Shown piece after piece: positions 50,440 through 64,000 of a stretch of 64,000 bases of DNA. Below the pieces are notes generated by a model that was given only the letters and a program-made list of their open reading frames with translations, did not search any database and had not been told where the DNA came from. Made by a program: the position numbers and the translations under genes. Source of the DNA: Tomocerus qinae (taxonomy: Eukaryota; Arthropoda; Collembola; Entomobryomorpha; Tomoceridae); the NCBI GenBank assembly GCA_020055645.1, contig CM034547.1, positions 59,770,909 to 59,834,908 on the forward strand, read 5' to 3'. Positions within the stretch are counted from its first letter, which is position 1, and each line of letters starts with the position of its first letter.

Positions 50440-52217
50440 CTATTTTAGCTTTATACTCTTCGTAAGATGTGACTTTATTCCAGTCAGTTCTCCTCCGTAA
50501 CGTTCTACTTCCGTTCTAGCAGTTCGCACCTGGATTTCAAATAACATGTTAATTATATTTATTGAAAAATAAAATTTTAATATTCAAAAACGGTAATTTA
50601 TTGTTTACCTGTCCTCGTCTACGTATTTTTGCCTTTCTGAACTTTTCCTTGTGCTTCACTCGAGGATTTCTTTGTTCTTTCTTTCTATGAGGAGTTAGGC
50701 CTTTGTTTTTCTTCATTTCGTACGTAATTTGTCTCTTCTCTGGCTCATTTTCGGCAGATATATCCAGCGCTGTCTCCTCACCATTTTTCAATAATTTATC
50801 TTCCATAGTCACCTCCGTTTCCTCAGCCCTTTTAACCTTTTTGGCAACTTTCGGTTTTGAGGCTAGTTTCATACTAGGTTTAGGAGTTTCAACGTACTTG
50901 TCTGGATCAAATTGGTTCAATTCGTCTAATAAACGCCGAAACTGCAGAATCCTTTTAACCACAGGATGACCTTTACAATTTGCTGGTTGAGTTGACCGGA
51001 GATACAAGAAATATGACAAATTGATACAGTAACTGTAAAATACAAAGTATGTAAGTTAGTCTGGCAGAAATTATGATGCACAACCTATAAGAAGTAAAAT
51101 AGCATTATAAAACTTACTTCATTATTGTATGATATTTTGTCTTATAAAATTCTTTAAGAAACTCGACTGGTTCTGCTTCGATTTGGGACATCAAACTCTT
51201 AGCAAGGCCAATTTTTTCTGCAAACAATATAACATAATTTTTATTTAGAATATCCATTAGTTTTCCGTCTTTCGTGGATTTTCGACGGTTTTGGTTAGGC
51301 CCTGCTAAATGTGCAGATAAATAGAAAAAACTAAGATAATACATAGCGATAAATATCCAACAATTACTTACCTTTGTACTCCTCAAGCATGTGAATAACT
51401 TCAGGACACTGTCTCTCTACGAGTTTTCTTTTCTCCCGTGAGCTTAGGCCATCAAAATCCAATTTAAATATTTCTTTTGGCTTCTCTTTTTTAGACTTTT
51501 CTGACTTAGTCGGCAAAAATCCTAGGAAGTCACTTTCATCTAATTCTGCTGTAAGCCTTTTTTGAATTTCTTTAGCCTCCGTTTCTTCTTGTTCAGCCAT
51601 TTCAGCGTCTTCTCCTTCAAAACCACCAAAATCCTGATCCACGTAATCAGTATTGTGATAAACGCGAGCTTTCTTTCCCCATGCGCGACTGTCAGGAACG
51701 CCATCGTAATCCTTTTCGCCTAAAATATCTTCGTCATTGTCATCGTCTTCCGAATCTTCGGAATCATCATCTACACTTTCATTATCATTAGCTTCTTCTT
51801 CATCTTCTGATGAAAGATCGAGTCCGTACACTTCCTGGTTAATAATAAATGCAAAACACAATTTAACAAAACATAATTCTTTTCTACTTAAAGATTCATT
51901 TTAAAAACAAATTTTAAACCTTCTCATCGTCTGAATCCGAATCGGCGTGTCTGCGTTTGCTAGCTTTACCCTTCCCTGCTTTATCAAGCAAAGTCTTTTC
52001 TTTCGTCGCATTGTATTTTTCAATTTCATCATCCAGGAGTTCTTCTAGTTGATTTTCTAACTGATCTTCGTCAGACGATGCCGCATTTGCCAATGTATCA
52101 ACTGCGCTTTTTGCTTTCTTAAACCCTTTGCTGAAAATTCGAGAAATTTCAGAAATTAGTCAGCATATTTCTTTCTTAATATGAATTAAACGTTTTGTAA
52201 ACTTACCGCCTGCCCAT
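50440..52217 (-). CDS. Sas10: SAS10/UTP3, small-subunit processome component
   Basis: SAS10/UTP3 works in the nucleolus as part of the U3 snoRNP processome that makes 18S rRNA. Minus-strand exons: 52217-52207, 52130-51920, 51834-51372, 51301-51118, 51032-50609 and 50529-50440; 460 aa. The start exon codes for only MGR plus two bases and joins to RKGFKKAK. A long acidic tract follows (SSEDEE .. DSEDDDNDED). Then come DSRAWGKKARVYHNTDYVDQD and the Sas10/Utp3/C1D region. The diagnostic C-terminal Sas10 domain reads ITYEMKKNKGLTPHRKKEQ, then NPRVKHKEKFRKAKIRRRGQ, and ends RYGGELTGIKSHLTKSIKLK. That ending is nearly invariant in the family. It is head-to-head with SmD2 and shares its upstream region. 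Confidence 0.96.
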
Positions 52218-52544
52218 TTTTGACCTATGACCTGAGGTAAAAATGTATTATTCACGAATTACGATCACGATCACACGAACATCGCAAGGATAAGGAATCT
52301 TCAATTCTTGCAGCACATGATATTTGTATGTACCGCGTACATTGTCTGTACTCTGGAAATCCACTAAAGTTGCTGAATGTCCATTGCGGGAGTTTTGGTT
52401 TCGCCGATAATTTAGCGTTGTTTCATTGACTATTTTGAGGCTATATTATATTCCAACGTCAACAAAGCACCACTGGTGGGGTTCACTCTCTCGAGTCTCT
52501 TGTACTTTTTTTTGAATCTGACAATATCAACAGTAAATACCACG
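52218..52544. promoter_or_regulatory. Shared upstream region (bidirectional promoter) of SAS10 and SmD2
   Basis: The start codons of two divergent housekeeping genes are 327 bp apart, so both promoters and both 5' UTRs must fit here. No obvious TATA box is placed for either gene. A small repeat (ACGATC, ACGATCACAC) lies near 52260-52275. A shared promoter follows from the spacing; it is not shown by any element. Confidence 0.6.
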
Positions 52545-54814
52545 ATGACAAGTTTAGCGTAAGTTTAACAATTTTTGTGATAATTTAGTCCGTAAAATTT
52601 AAAATAGAATAATCTGAAATTAACTGAAAAAATAATTCAGAGATTATTACTTTATTACCAATGCTTTTAATTCATAACTTGGATTTGAATATTGGTTTAT
52701 TAGTTTTATTAAATGTTTGATGATTATCAGGAAGCCGAAATCGGAAATGTCTCCTGAGGAGCTGGCGAAGAGAGAGGAAGAGGAATTCAATACCGGTCCT
52801 TTGTCAATTCTTACTCAGTCTGTCAAAAATAATACTCAGGTAAGTATTGACTAAAGAATTTTAAAGTGGTGTAAATTATATATTAGTAGTACCGTCTAAT
52901 TTCTTTTATAGATATTTTTAATTACTTAAAACTTGTTCAACATAACGTTGTGTTACGAATTCGTTCAACAGGTTCTCATTAACTGTAGAAACAACAAAAA
53001 GTTGTTGGGAAGAGTTAAGGCATTTGACCGGCATTGCAACATGGTGTTGGAAAACGTAAAGGAGCTGTGGACAGAGGTTCCAAGAACTGGAAAAGGGAAG
53101 AAAAAGGTAAGCTTTTTTTAACCTTTACTGTTGAAATATCCTATTCAGACGCATAAAACAGACTTCTTTTGTTCTCATCCGGCCACGGGATTGGTTAACA
53201 TTTTTCAAAATTCGACATTTTATTGGTTATTTCCATGGCGAAATTTCTATAGGTGACAACTATTTTTTGGAAAGGGATGCATTTCACAATTCATTGTTGC
53301 ATTGAGCAGACAATGAAGTATTTTGTAAACTAAATCACACTTTGCTTTTTATTATATTATTGTAATCAAAGTTCATTTGACAGTTGATTACTATTTACGA
53401 ATGAGTTATTTCTATGATTCTGTAACTTATTTATCACTAATTCACTAAAACTAAGATGACTTCTTATCAAGTATTATATTATCATGGTTTAGAAAAGTTC
53501 ATCTTTTCTGTATACGAATGCTATTTTTGTCTGTCTGTCCGTCCGGAAAGCCCTGTGTACAATAAATATCGAACGGTTTGAACTAGAATGTTCAAATTGT
53601 TTAATTTTAAGGTAAAAAGGAAGGCCAAGCTAGTAAAATAGCGCAACTCTCAATTGGACAATTCTGCAGTCCCATTGTTCATCGAGTTTGATGCTGCAGC
53701 TTGCACAAATGCAACTGTATGTTATTAACCTGATTTATTTCAAAGTATAATAGTTATATGTACAAAATATAATACTTGAAAAGGCTGAGAACTTGGCCTG
53801 CAGTTTTAATTTCCCATGTTATACGTTTTTGATAACTGACACAATAACTTCTCAGCTTGTTGGAGCCCTTCTATTTTTGATACAATTAATAATACAACAA
53901 TGTAAACCATGTATGCAAAATGGAAATATGTCAGTGAAGTTCATATTTTAAATTTTTCACCCACTTTCCTCATGCCTGACACTTATTTAGTATATTAACT
54001 TGTCAGCTTTTATTCCAGCTATTGCCCGACTTTGGAGCACGAGTATAACCGCCGTTATATCAATTTTGGGTATTTTTAATTTTTGAACCCCTCCCACAGT
54101 CAGAGGGTGTGACCAATCTTGTCGTATTTACGAGCTTGGCCTTCCTTTTTACCTTAAAATTAAACAATTTGAACATTCTAGTTCAAACCGTTCGATATTT
54201 ATTGTACACAGGGCTTTCCGGACGGACAGACAGACAAAAATAGCATTCGTATACAGAAAAGATGAACTTTTCTAAACCATGATAATATAATACTTGATAA
54301 GAAGTCATCTTAGTTTTAGTGAATTAGTGATAAATAAGTTACAGAATCATAGAAATAACTCATTCGTAAATAGTAATCAACTGTCAAATGAACTTTGATT
54401 ACAATAATATAATAAAAAGCAAACTGTGATTTAGTTTACAAAATACTTCATTGTCTGCTCAATGCAACAATGAATTGTGAAATGCATCCCTTTCCAAAAA
54501 ATAGTTGTCACCTATAGAAATTTCGCCATGGAAATAACCAATAAAATGTCGAATTTTGAAAAATGTTAACCAATCCCGTGGCCGGATGAGAACAAAAGAA
54601 GTCTGTTTTATGCGTCTGAATAGATTTTTTCAACAGTATGTTATGATTTTTGTAACTGAATTAGTGATGGAGCCTTTTGATAATACAAAATATTTCGTTT
54701 GTCTTGTTTTAGGCAAAGCCCGTCAATAAAGATCGCTTCATCTCAAAAATGTTCCTCAGAGGCGATTCCGTTATATTGGTTTTGAAAAATCCGACTGCAA
54801 CAACAGCAAAGTAG
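52545..54814 (+). CDS. SmD2: Small nuclear ribonucleoprotein Sm D2
   Basis: SmD2 is one of the seven Sm ring proteins that assemble on U1, U2, U4 and U5 snRNAs. Exons: 52545-52558, 52731-52839, 52972-53106, 54713-54814; 119 aa, against 118 in human. The sequence follows the animal protein almost residue for residue: [35 protein letters not shown], the Sm1 motif ([20 protein letters not shown], then [11 protein letters not shown]) and the Sm2 motif ([17 protein letters not shown]). The first coding exon has only 14 bases (MTSL plus two). Intron 3 is unusually long (1606 bp) because it carries a foldback element. The gene is tail-to-tail with the proteasome gene. Confidence 0.97.
53128..54636. 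mobile_element. Foldback element with arms of about 510 bp in SmD2 intron 3
   Basis: The left arm (about 53128-53638) and the right arm (about 54127-54636) are near-perfect inverted copies around a non-coding centre of about 490 bp. Both ends start CTGTTGAAA when read inward. They are flanked by TA on each side (53126-53127 and 54637-54638), consistent with a TA target duplication as in Tc1/mariner-like elements. The arms differ by only a few bases, so the insertion is young or the arms have been homogenised. I see no transposase, so the element would be non-autonomous. In the pre-mRNA it should fold into a very long hairpin. Confidence 0.9.
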
Positions 54815-55554
54815 CAGTAGGTTTTGTATGGACTATAAAAATATAATTTTATTGATACCTTTATAATATGATACCTCCCGTTCTTGTATTTCTGGTACAT
54901 TATTAGTTACTTTATGTTAATAAACTGGGTACATTAAGTCCCTTGACTCGAATTAATGCTCAAAGTGACTTGCTTTACTGTTAATATTTTAGTTGTGCCG
55001 TTGTGCCTACAAAATAAGTAATGGATTAGTGATACAATTTTTGGGAAACATGAACTAGGGAGCATTTTGTTCTTCATTTTGACATAAATTATTTTAAACT
55101 GGAGACACTGAATTCCCTTTTGTAATATTAGCTTTACAAAGAAACACTTCCTCAGTTTAGTTATATTTATAATAATTTTTAATACTCCAATTCCCATGTA
55201 TGCCACTATGCCAAAATAAAATATTATGATCAGAGAAAGTTGTTTTCCCCTACCTCTAAATCAGTAACGTACCCCATAATCCAAGAGAAAGTTTATGCAG
55301 ATACTCATTTCTAAACTCTACACTACAATGAATATTTCATGACAACTAACAAAACTCCATTTCAATATTTCAAAAGGACAGAACCGTTAATTTATTTTTT
55401 CCCTTAATGCATTCACATCTTCGACATTTCGAGTTAGCAATAGATGGTGGAATTTATAGTATTATTACAAAACAAATTAATAAATTGGACATATTATTTG
55501 TAGCTGATCAATCATTAAATACGTATATTAACAAACAGAATACGCTGTTTAACC
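54815..55554. other. Tail-to-tail interval between SmD2 and PSMA6
   Basis: These 740 bp hold the two 3' UTRs. A minus-strand AATAAA (TTTATT at 55391-55396) lies 159 bp past the PSMA6 stop and is its likely poly(A) signal. No other feature is seen. Confidence 0.6.
54919..54924 (+). terminator. Candidate poly(A) signal of SmD2
   Basis: AATAAA lies 105 bp after the stop codon, a normal distance for a short housekeeping transcript. Confidence 0.65.
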
Positions 55555-59320
<3,766 letters not shown>

Positions 59321-62300
59321 ATGAGGTGGTTTCGTCCAAAATGGGTGATACGCCAGCTATTCAAAGTGTTCTTTTTAACGATTCTGTCAATTTTGATTCT
59401 AGTCGCCGTCATAACCTACTTTTTGTCGGCCATTCCTTCGATTCACGTTTCTCAGCTCAATGACAGCAAATATTCCGCCATAAAGCTTATATCATTTGAT
59501 AAGGCACCTTATCGTCATGTAGTTCTGCCGTCCAAGTCCACACCGTCTCATACAAATCTCAATATTAAAGCTAAAGGTGATAAACCAAGGACTTTGACAA
59601 GATGTAGCATGTACAACTGCTTTGATGTGTACCGCTGTGGCAAAACCGGACTGGACTCTCTTTCAGTCTACGTTTACCCTTTTGAAAAGATATTAATCAA
59701 TGGAAGAGTATTACAAAATTCCATTTCCAGAGAGTTCTATGAATTTATTGAAGCAATTGTTAAGAGTCCATACTATGTTCACGACCCGAACAAAGCTTGC
59801 ATTTTTGTGCCAACCATTGACCTCTTGAATTTAAATCGCATTTACAGTTCGTCAATCTCTGTTTCAGATATTTTAGCAGCTCTGACTAGCCTTGAATAGT
59901 AAGTTCATTTCCAATTCCAAGCTACATACTTCCATTTTCATTTCTAAAGATTTAATACATATGTAATGTATTTGATTTTTAATCTTTTCCAGTTGGGGCG
60001 AAAATGGTCAGAATCATTTACTTCTTACAATGCATCCAGGGTTTTCTCCATTACTTTCCTTACCTACTGAGGCGTTAATAGCATCGGCAGGATTTCCAGT
60101 TAATTTTTACCGCATGGGATTCCACATCCCAGTTGTTTCATACAATCCTTTATTGAGAAATCATTCGTTAAGAAATTCCAGTAATTCTAATTTTATGTAA
60201 GTCTGACTAAATTCAATTATTTTTTTTAAATATATTATTACGAAAGGAGCTAAACGAACTAAGGGGGTAAGAGTTATAGTGGGTTGTATATAAATATGGC
60301 AAATTACTTTAGTGGTGTAATTACTTCTTACAATCGTTTTCAAGAAATATATTGAAAATAACTATTCAATAAAGAGGTAAATCCAATTCAATTTAAATGT
60401 TTTTATGTTATAGTAAGAAAAGAAAAAAAGCGTTGGCAATATCAGCGCAAGGGGCTATGGAAGAAAGTTTAGAAGATGATGATATTTTTGTTCTCGACTT
60501 TTGCTCTCACGATCGTTCCAATTATACTATTCGTTGTATTGGCAGTGAAATTTTTCATTACCCCGAAATTCTACAGGTACGGTGATTTGATTAATAATAA
60601 TAAGGATGTCTTGTGCATCACTTCATCATAAAATTGATTTTAATGTTGGTTTTAGAAAACGGATTTCTGTCTTGTCGTTAAGGATTTGTCGAATCCTATT
60701 TTATGGGATATTATGAGTGTTGGTTGCATACCAGTTATTATAGCAGATTCTCAAAGGTTACCTTTTGACGAAGTCATAGATTGGAAAAGGTAAATATTTA
60801 CTGTAAAAGTTTATACATTAATCATTTAGTTTACAACCTACCATTATGGTGCCCTAAATTAATTATCTTTAAAATGTCGTTGTTGTTAGATAACCTTAAT
60901 AATTGTTTGTTTGTTTGTTATGTTCCTGAAGAAATGCAATTCTTTTGTACGAAAACCATCTGACTGAAATTTCTACTATTCTTCGGAGTGTGTCTGATGA
61001 TAGAAAGAGAAGGCTGAAATCTCAAGTACAGTTTACTTTTAAGAAGTACTTCCAAAGTATGCATCTCATCACGAATACAATGTTACAAGTTATCAAAGAA
61101 CGAGTTTTTCCACACAGTGCTTTCACTGGTCTGGAGTGGAATGACAATCCTGAAAATGTAAAAAAAATTGTTTCAGTAGTTTTAATAAATTATCTGTGGT
61201 TAATGATTAAAGAAATAACTTTCTGATAACCCAATTTTTCAGGCAATTAAGAAATCGCCAATTTTCAACCCAGTGAGTCCTCCGAAAGGACCAGGCTTTA
61301 CTGCTGTGATATTGGCTTATGAAAGAGTACAGAGCTTATTCCAAGTTATTGAAAGAGTATCTTTGGTACCGTCCTTATCAAAAATTCTGGTCATATGGAA
61401 TAATCAAATTCGAAAACCTCCACCTTGTAATTGCATAAATTGACACATTGACACTGCTTTTAATCTATTGTTTTTATATATACTGTGTACTAATAATTGT
61501 TTGTAGTTCAAACTTGGCCGAAAATTTCTAAACCTCTGAGGATTATACAAACGAAAGCAAATAAAATGTCCAACAGATTTTATCCATACGACGAAATTGA
61601 GACTGAAGCTGTATTTTCTCTTGACGATGATATTATCATGTTGACTGTCGATGAAATTGAGTTTGGCTTTGAGGTGAGATCATTGAAAATGTCAGTTAGT
61701 AATGTAAAGTTACAATAATGTTTTAGTTACAACTATTTATGTTTATAGACATGGCGAGAGTTTCCAGATCGTGTTGTGGGATTCCCGTCAAGAACTCATG
61801 TATGGGATAACTCAACGGGACGATGGAAGTACGAATCAGAATGGACTAACGAAATATCTATGGTTTTGACTGGGGCAGCTTTTTATCACAAAGTAATTTC
61901 CTAAAGTGATTTCCTTGTTTTAGAATGTTAATAAATTATTATTTAATAAATTTAATTTTATGCCGTTTATTTTCAGTATTGGCATCACGCTTACATGAAT
62001 ATTTTACCGAGGGATATCCGGGATTGGGTGGATGCAAAAATGAATTGTGAAGATATCGCAATGAACTTTTTGGTATCTCATGAAACTGGGAAAGCACCAA
62101 TAAAGGTTTGTTAAGAAATTATTCTGCATGGAGAAATTTTTAATTACAAAATAGAATGAGTATAAAAGAAACTAAAATTTTACCATTTTCTCTTAGGTTG
62201 CACCTAGGAAGAAGTTTAAATGTCCAACGTGTAGCAATAATGAGATGTTATCCGCTGACACCAGTCATATGGTTGAACGCACAGATTGTATCAATAAATT

Positions 62301-62421
62301 CACCCAAGTGTACGGCGAAATGCCACTTATTCCAGTAGAATTCAGAGCTGACCCTGTTCTCTTCAAAGTAGACAATCTTCCAAACAAATTGAAAAAGTTC
62401 AACGATATTGGCAGCTTGTAA
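59321..62421 (+). CDS. sotv: Exostosin-2 (sister of tout-velu), heparan sulfate copolymerase subunit
   Basis: EXT2 pairs with EXT1 (tout-velu) in the Golgi to build the GlcA-GlcNAc backbone of heparan sulfate. Exons: 59321-59898, 59993-60196, 60414-60576, 60656-60789, 60932-61157, 61243-61426, 61507-61673, 61749-61892, 61977-62105, 62197-62421; 717 aa, against 718 in human EXT2. A signal anchor spans about 16-35, as in type II Golgi enzymes. The EXT2-specific [13 protein letters not shown] opens the exostosin (GT47) domain. The GT64 domain holds [14 protein letters not shown], the DXD-like LDDDI (about 535-539), [31 protein letters not shown] and [11 protein letters not shown]. The C-terminus has KFKCPTC and ends KFNDIGSL, as in EXT2 rather than EXT1. 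Confidence 0.96.
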
Positions 62422-62693
62422 AATTGAAGATAGTAGTACATTTTCATCTAAAGTTGACAGTAAATGTAGATTATTACCAAAGGAAAGAGAAAACTATGCT
62501 TTGACAATTTCAAAAATCCCCTCTGGACGGAAATAGAATAGGTATGTCAAATCTAAATTTTAGAAATCCTTTTGACAACATATACTACAATATTACTATA
62601 ATATATTATATATGTAAGCATCTTCACACTCGGTTACCTACTTAAGGAATTTAGACTGTAGAGATTTATTTAGTTGATATTAATACTGAACCG

Positions 62694-62699
62694 AATAAA
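62694..62699 (+). terminator. Candidate poly(A) signal of EXT2
   Basis: AATAAA lies 273 bp after the stop. Another AATAAA is seen near 63244, so longer transcripts are possible. Confidence 0.5.
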
Positions 62700-64000
62700 C
62701 CCGTGTGTAGCTAGTGAACTACAATGCATCACAAATATGACTGACATAATGAAGAATTAGAGTGACTTAATTTTTCCAGCAAGTTTTGAAGTGCAGCCAG
62801 CTCTAGTTGGATGAATTGAATCTGTGGTTTTAATTTAAGAATCTATAAAAGCATTTCTGATGTGAACAAAAGTAGGTAATAATGTATGTGTAACTTAAAT
62901 CTGTACTGTATTCCCGTTCTGTACTGGTCATTGTCCAGATTAATTGTCCAGTTGAGTTAGTATATCGAATATCGAATAACTTCCTTTTTATAGATACTGT
63001 GTTCCTTAGCCATATTATGTGTAACATGTTTAATTAATGTTTATCCTAGTGATGTCCTGTCATAAATATTTTTTGCTATTAACTTCAGTCCACGTATATA
63101 ATGATAATATTATATTGAAGCTAAGATCTAGCATATCTATTCCTAGTAGTAATTAGTGTGTCGTAGAAGTTTAAAATAGCAGTGCATTGCAATGTTCAGT
63201 CTGTGATAAAGAAAACAAGGCATTATACATACCTAATTACGAAATAAATAGTTTATATAAGGCTTTCAGCTCAATAGAGTATTTTACTGCAGTTCACTTG
63301 TGTTGATTTTGTGTAACTGACTATGTAGTTTTTATTGCTTTCCCCTCTCTTCTGATGCGTCTCAAATATTAATTAATATTAAACCTGTAAAATAGTTATT
63401 GGAAAATGTGATTCCAGACGCTAGAAGTGCTAGGGCAGATGTGTAGCTCAAAGACATCAATTACCCGCCCCAAATTCCAGACTTTCTCTTGGAGTTTTCA
63501 AGCAATCCTAACTGAGGTCTGAGTCCATCCATAGATCACAGATAGTGAGTATAGGAAAACAACATTCATCCTATTTTCACTTTTACTTTACCTGCCACTT
63601 TCACTGTCCTAACACCATCCCCATACTAAACTTTCTCCGATAGAAAATAACCTTTTTTTTTTTAACAAAATTTCACTTTTCACTACTTTCCTTGGATTTT
63701 CACTTCATACATATTGTCCATACATAATTTTCCATATAATATTTCTTTATTTTTTTCATGATATGGCATAACAGCATCAGTGTCATGCTCTCCGGACATA
63801 ATAGTTTCACTTTATGTAGATTTATTTAAATATTTATTCTCCACCTTCATTGTGACAAGATGAGGAAAAAATCTGGCAATGCAAGCATTAGTATTGTCGA
63901 AACCAGATCACTTATTCTGTACAGATAGGTATTGGTGCTATCCTTTATGTACTATTTTAGTTTCCATAGGGTTAGATTTGTCGCCCGTACGGTGTGTGTT
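62700..64000. other. Downstream of EXT2, no gene seen
   Basis: This AT-rich tail of the window contains no conserved open frame on either strand. Short T-rich tracts occur near 63650-63760. It is likely EXT2 3' UTR followed by intergenic DNA. Confidence 0.5.

Overview
The window is a piece of an arthropod, most likely insect, nuclear genome. It is AT-rich, and its genes are split by many GT-AG introns, from about 50 bp to over 7 kb. It carries seven conserved animal genes plus a rolling-circle DNA transposon. I cannot name the species. A HIF-alpha that keeps the FIH-target asparagine argues against a Drosophila-like fly.

Layout. Bases 1 to about 5950 hold a Helentron-type Helitron, cut off by the left window edge. 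It encodes a Rep (HUH nuclease)-helicase with a C-terminal endonuclease-like domain. Its reading frame is interrupted by six apparent introns, five of them phase 1, and by two frameshifts. After a gene-poor stretch come sima/HIF-1-alpha (+, 9794-14358, 12 exons, 906 aa), seipin (-, 17815-16279, 4 exons, 428 aa), genghis khan/MRCK kinase (+, 23769-48203, 25 exons, 1743 aa), SAS10/UTP3 (-, 52217-50440, 6 exons, 460 aa), SmD2 (+, 52545-54814, 4 exons, 119 aa), proteasome alpha-6 (-, 57426-55555, 7 exons, 247 aa) and EXT2/sister of tout-velu (+, 59321-62421, 10 exons, 717 aa). I rebuilt each gene exon by exon. All intron phases agree and each coding length is a multiple of three.

The seven genes strictly alternate in strand, so neighbours are either head-to-head with a shared upstream region (327 bp for SAS10/SmD2) or tail-to-tail. 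They do not form one pathway: hypoxia transcription, lipid droplet biogenesis, Cdc42-actin signalling, ribosome biogenesis, splicing, protein degradation and heparan sulfate synthesis are all represented.

Two introns carry inverted-repeat transposable elements. One is a 1.5-kb foldback element with arms of about 510 bp in SmD2 intron 3, bounded by TA dinucleotides. The other is a 362-bp MITE-like element in a genghis khan intron. I saw no tRNA, rRNA or CRISPR array. I found no convincing new gene system. The items most worth a second look are the intron-rich Helentron, the near-perfect foldback in SmD2, and the HIF-alpha with one LxxLAP motif and a retained FIH site.
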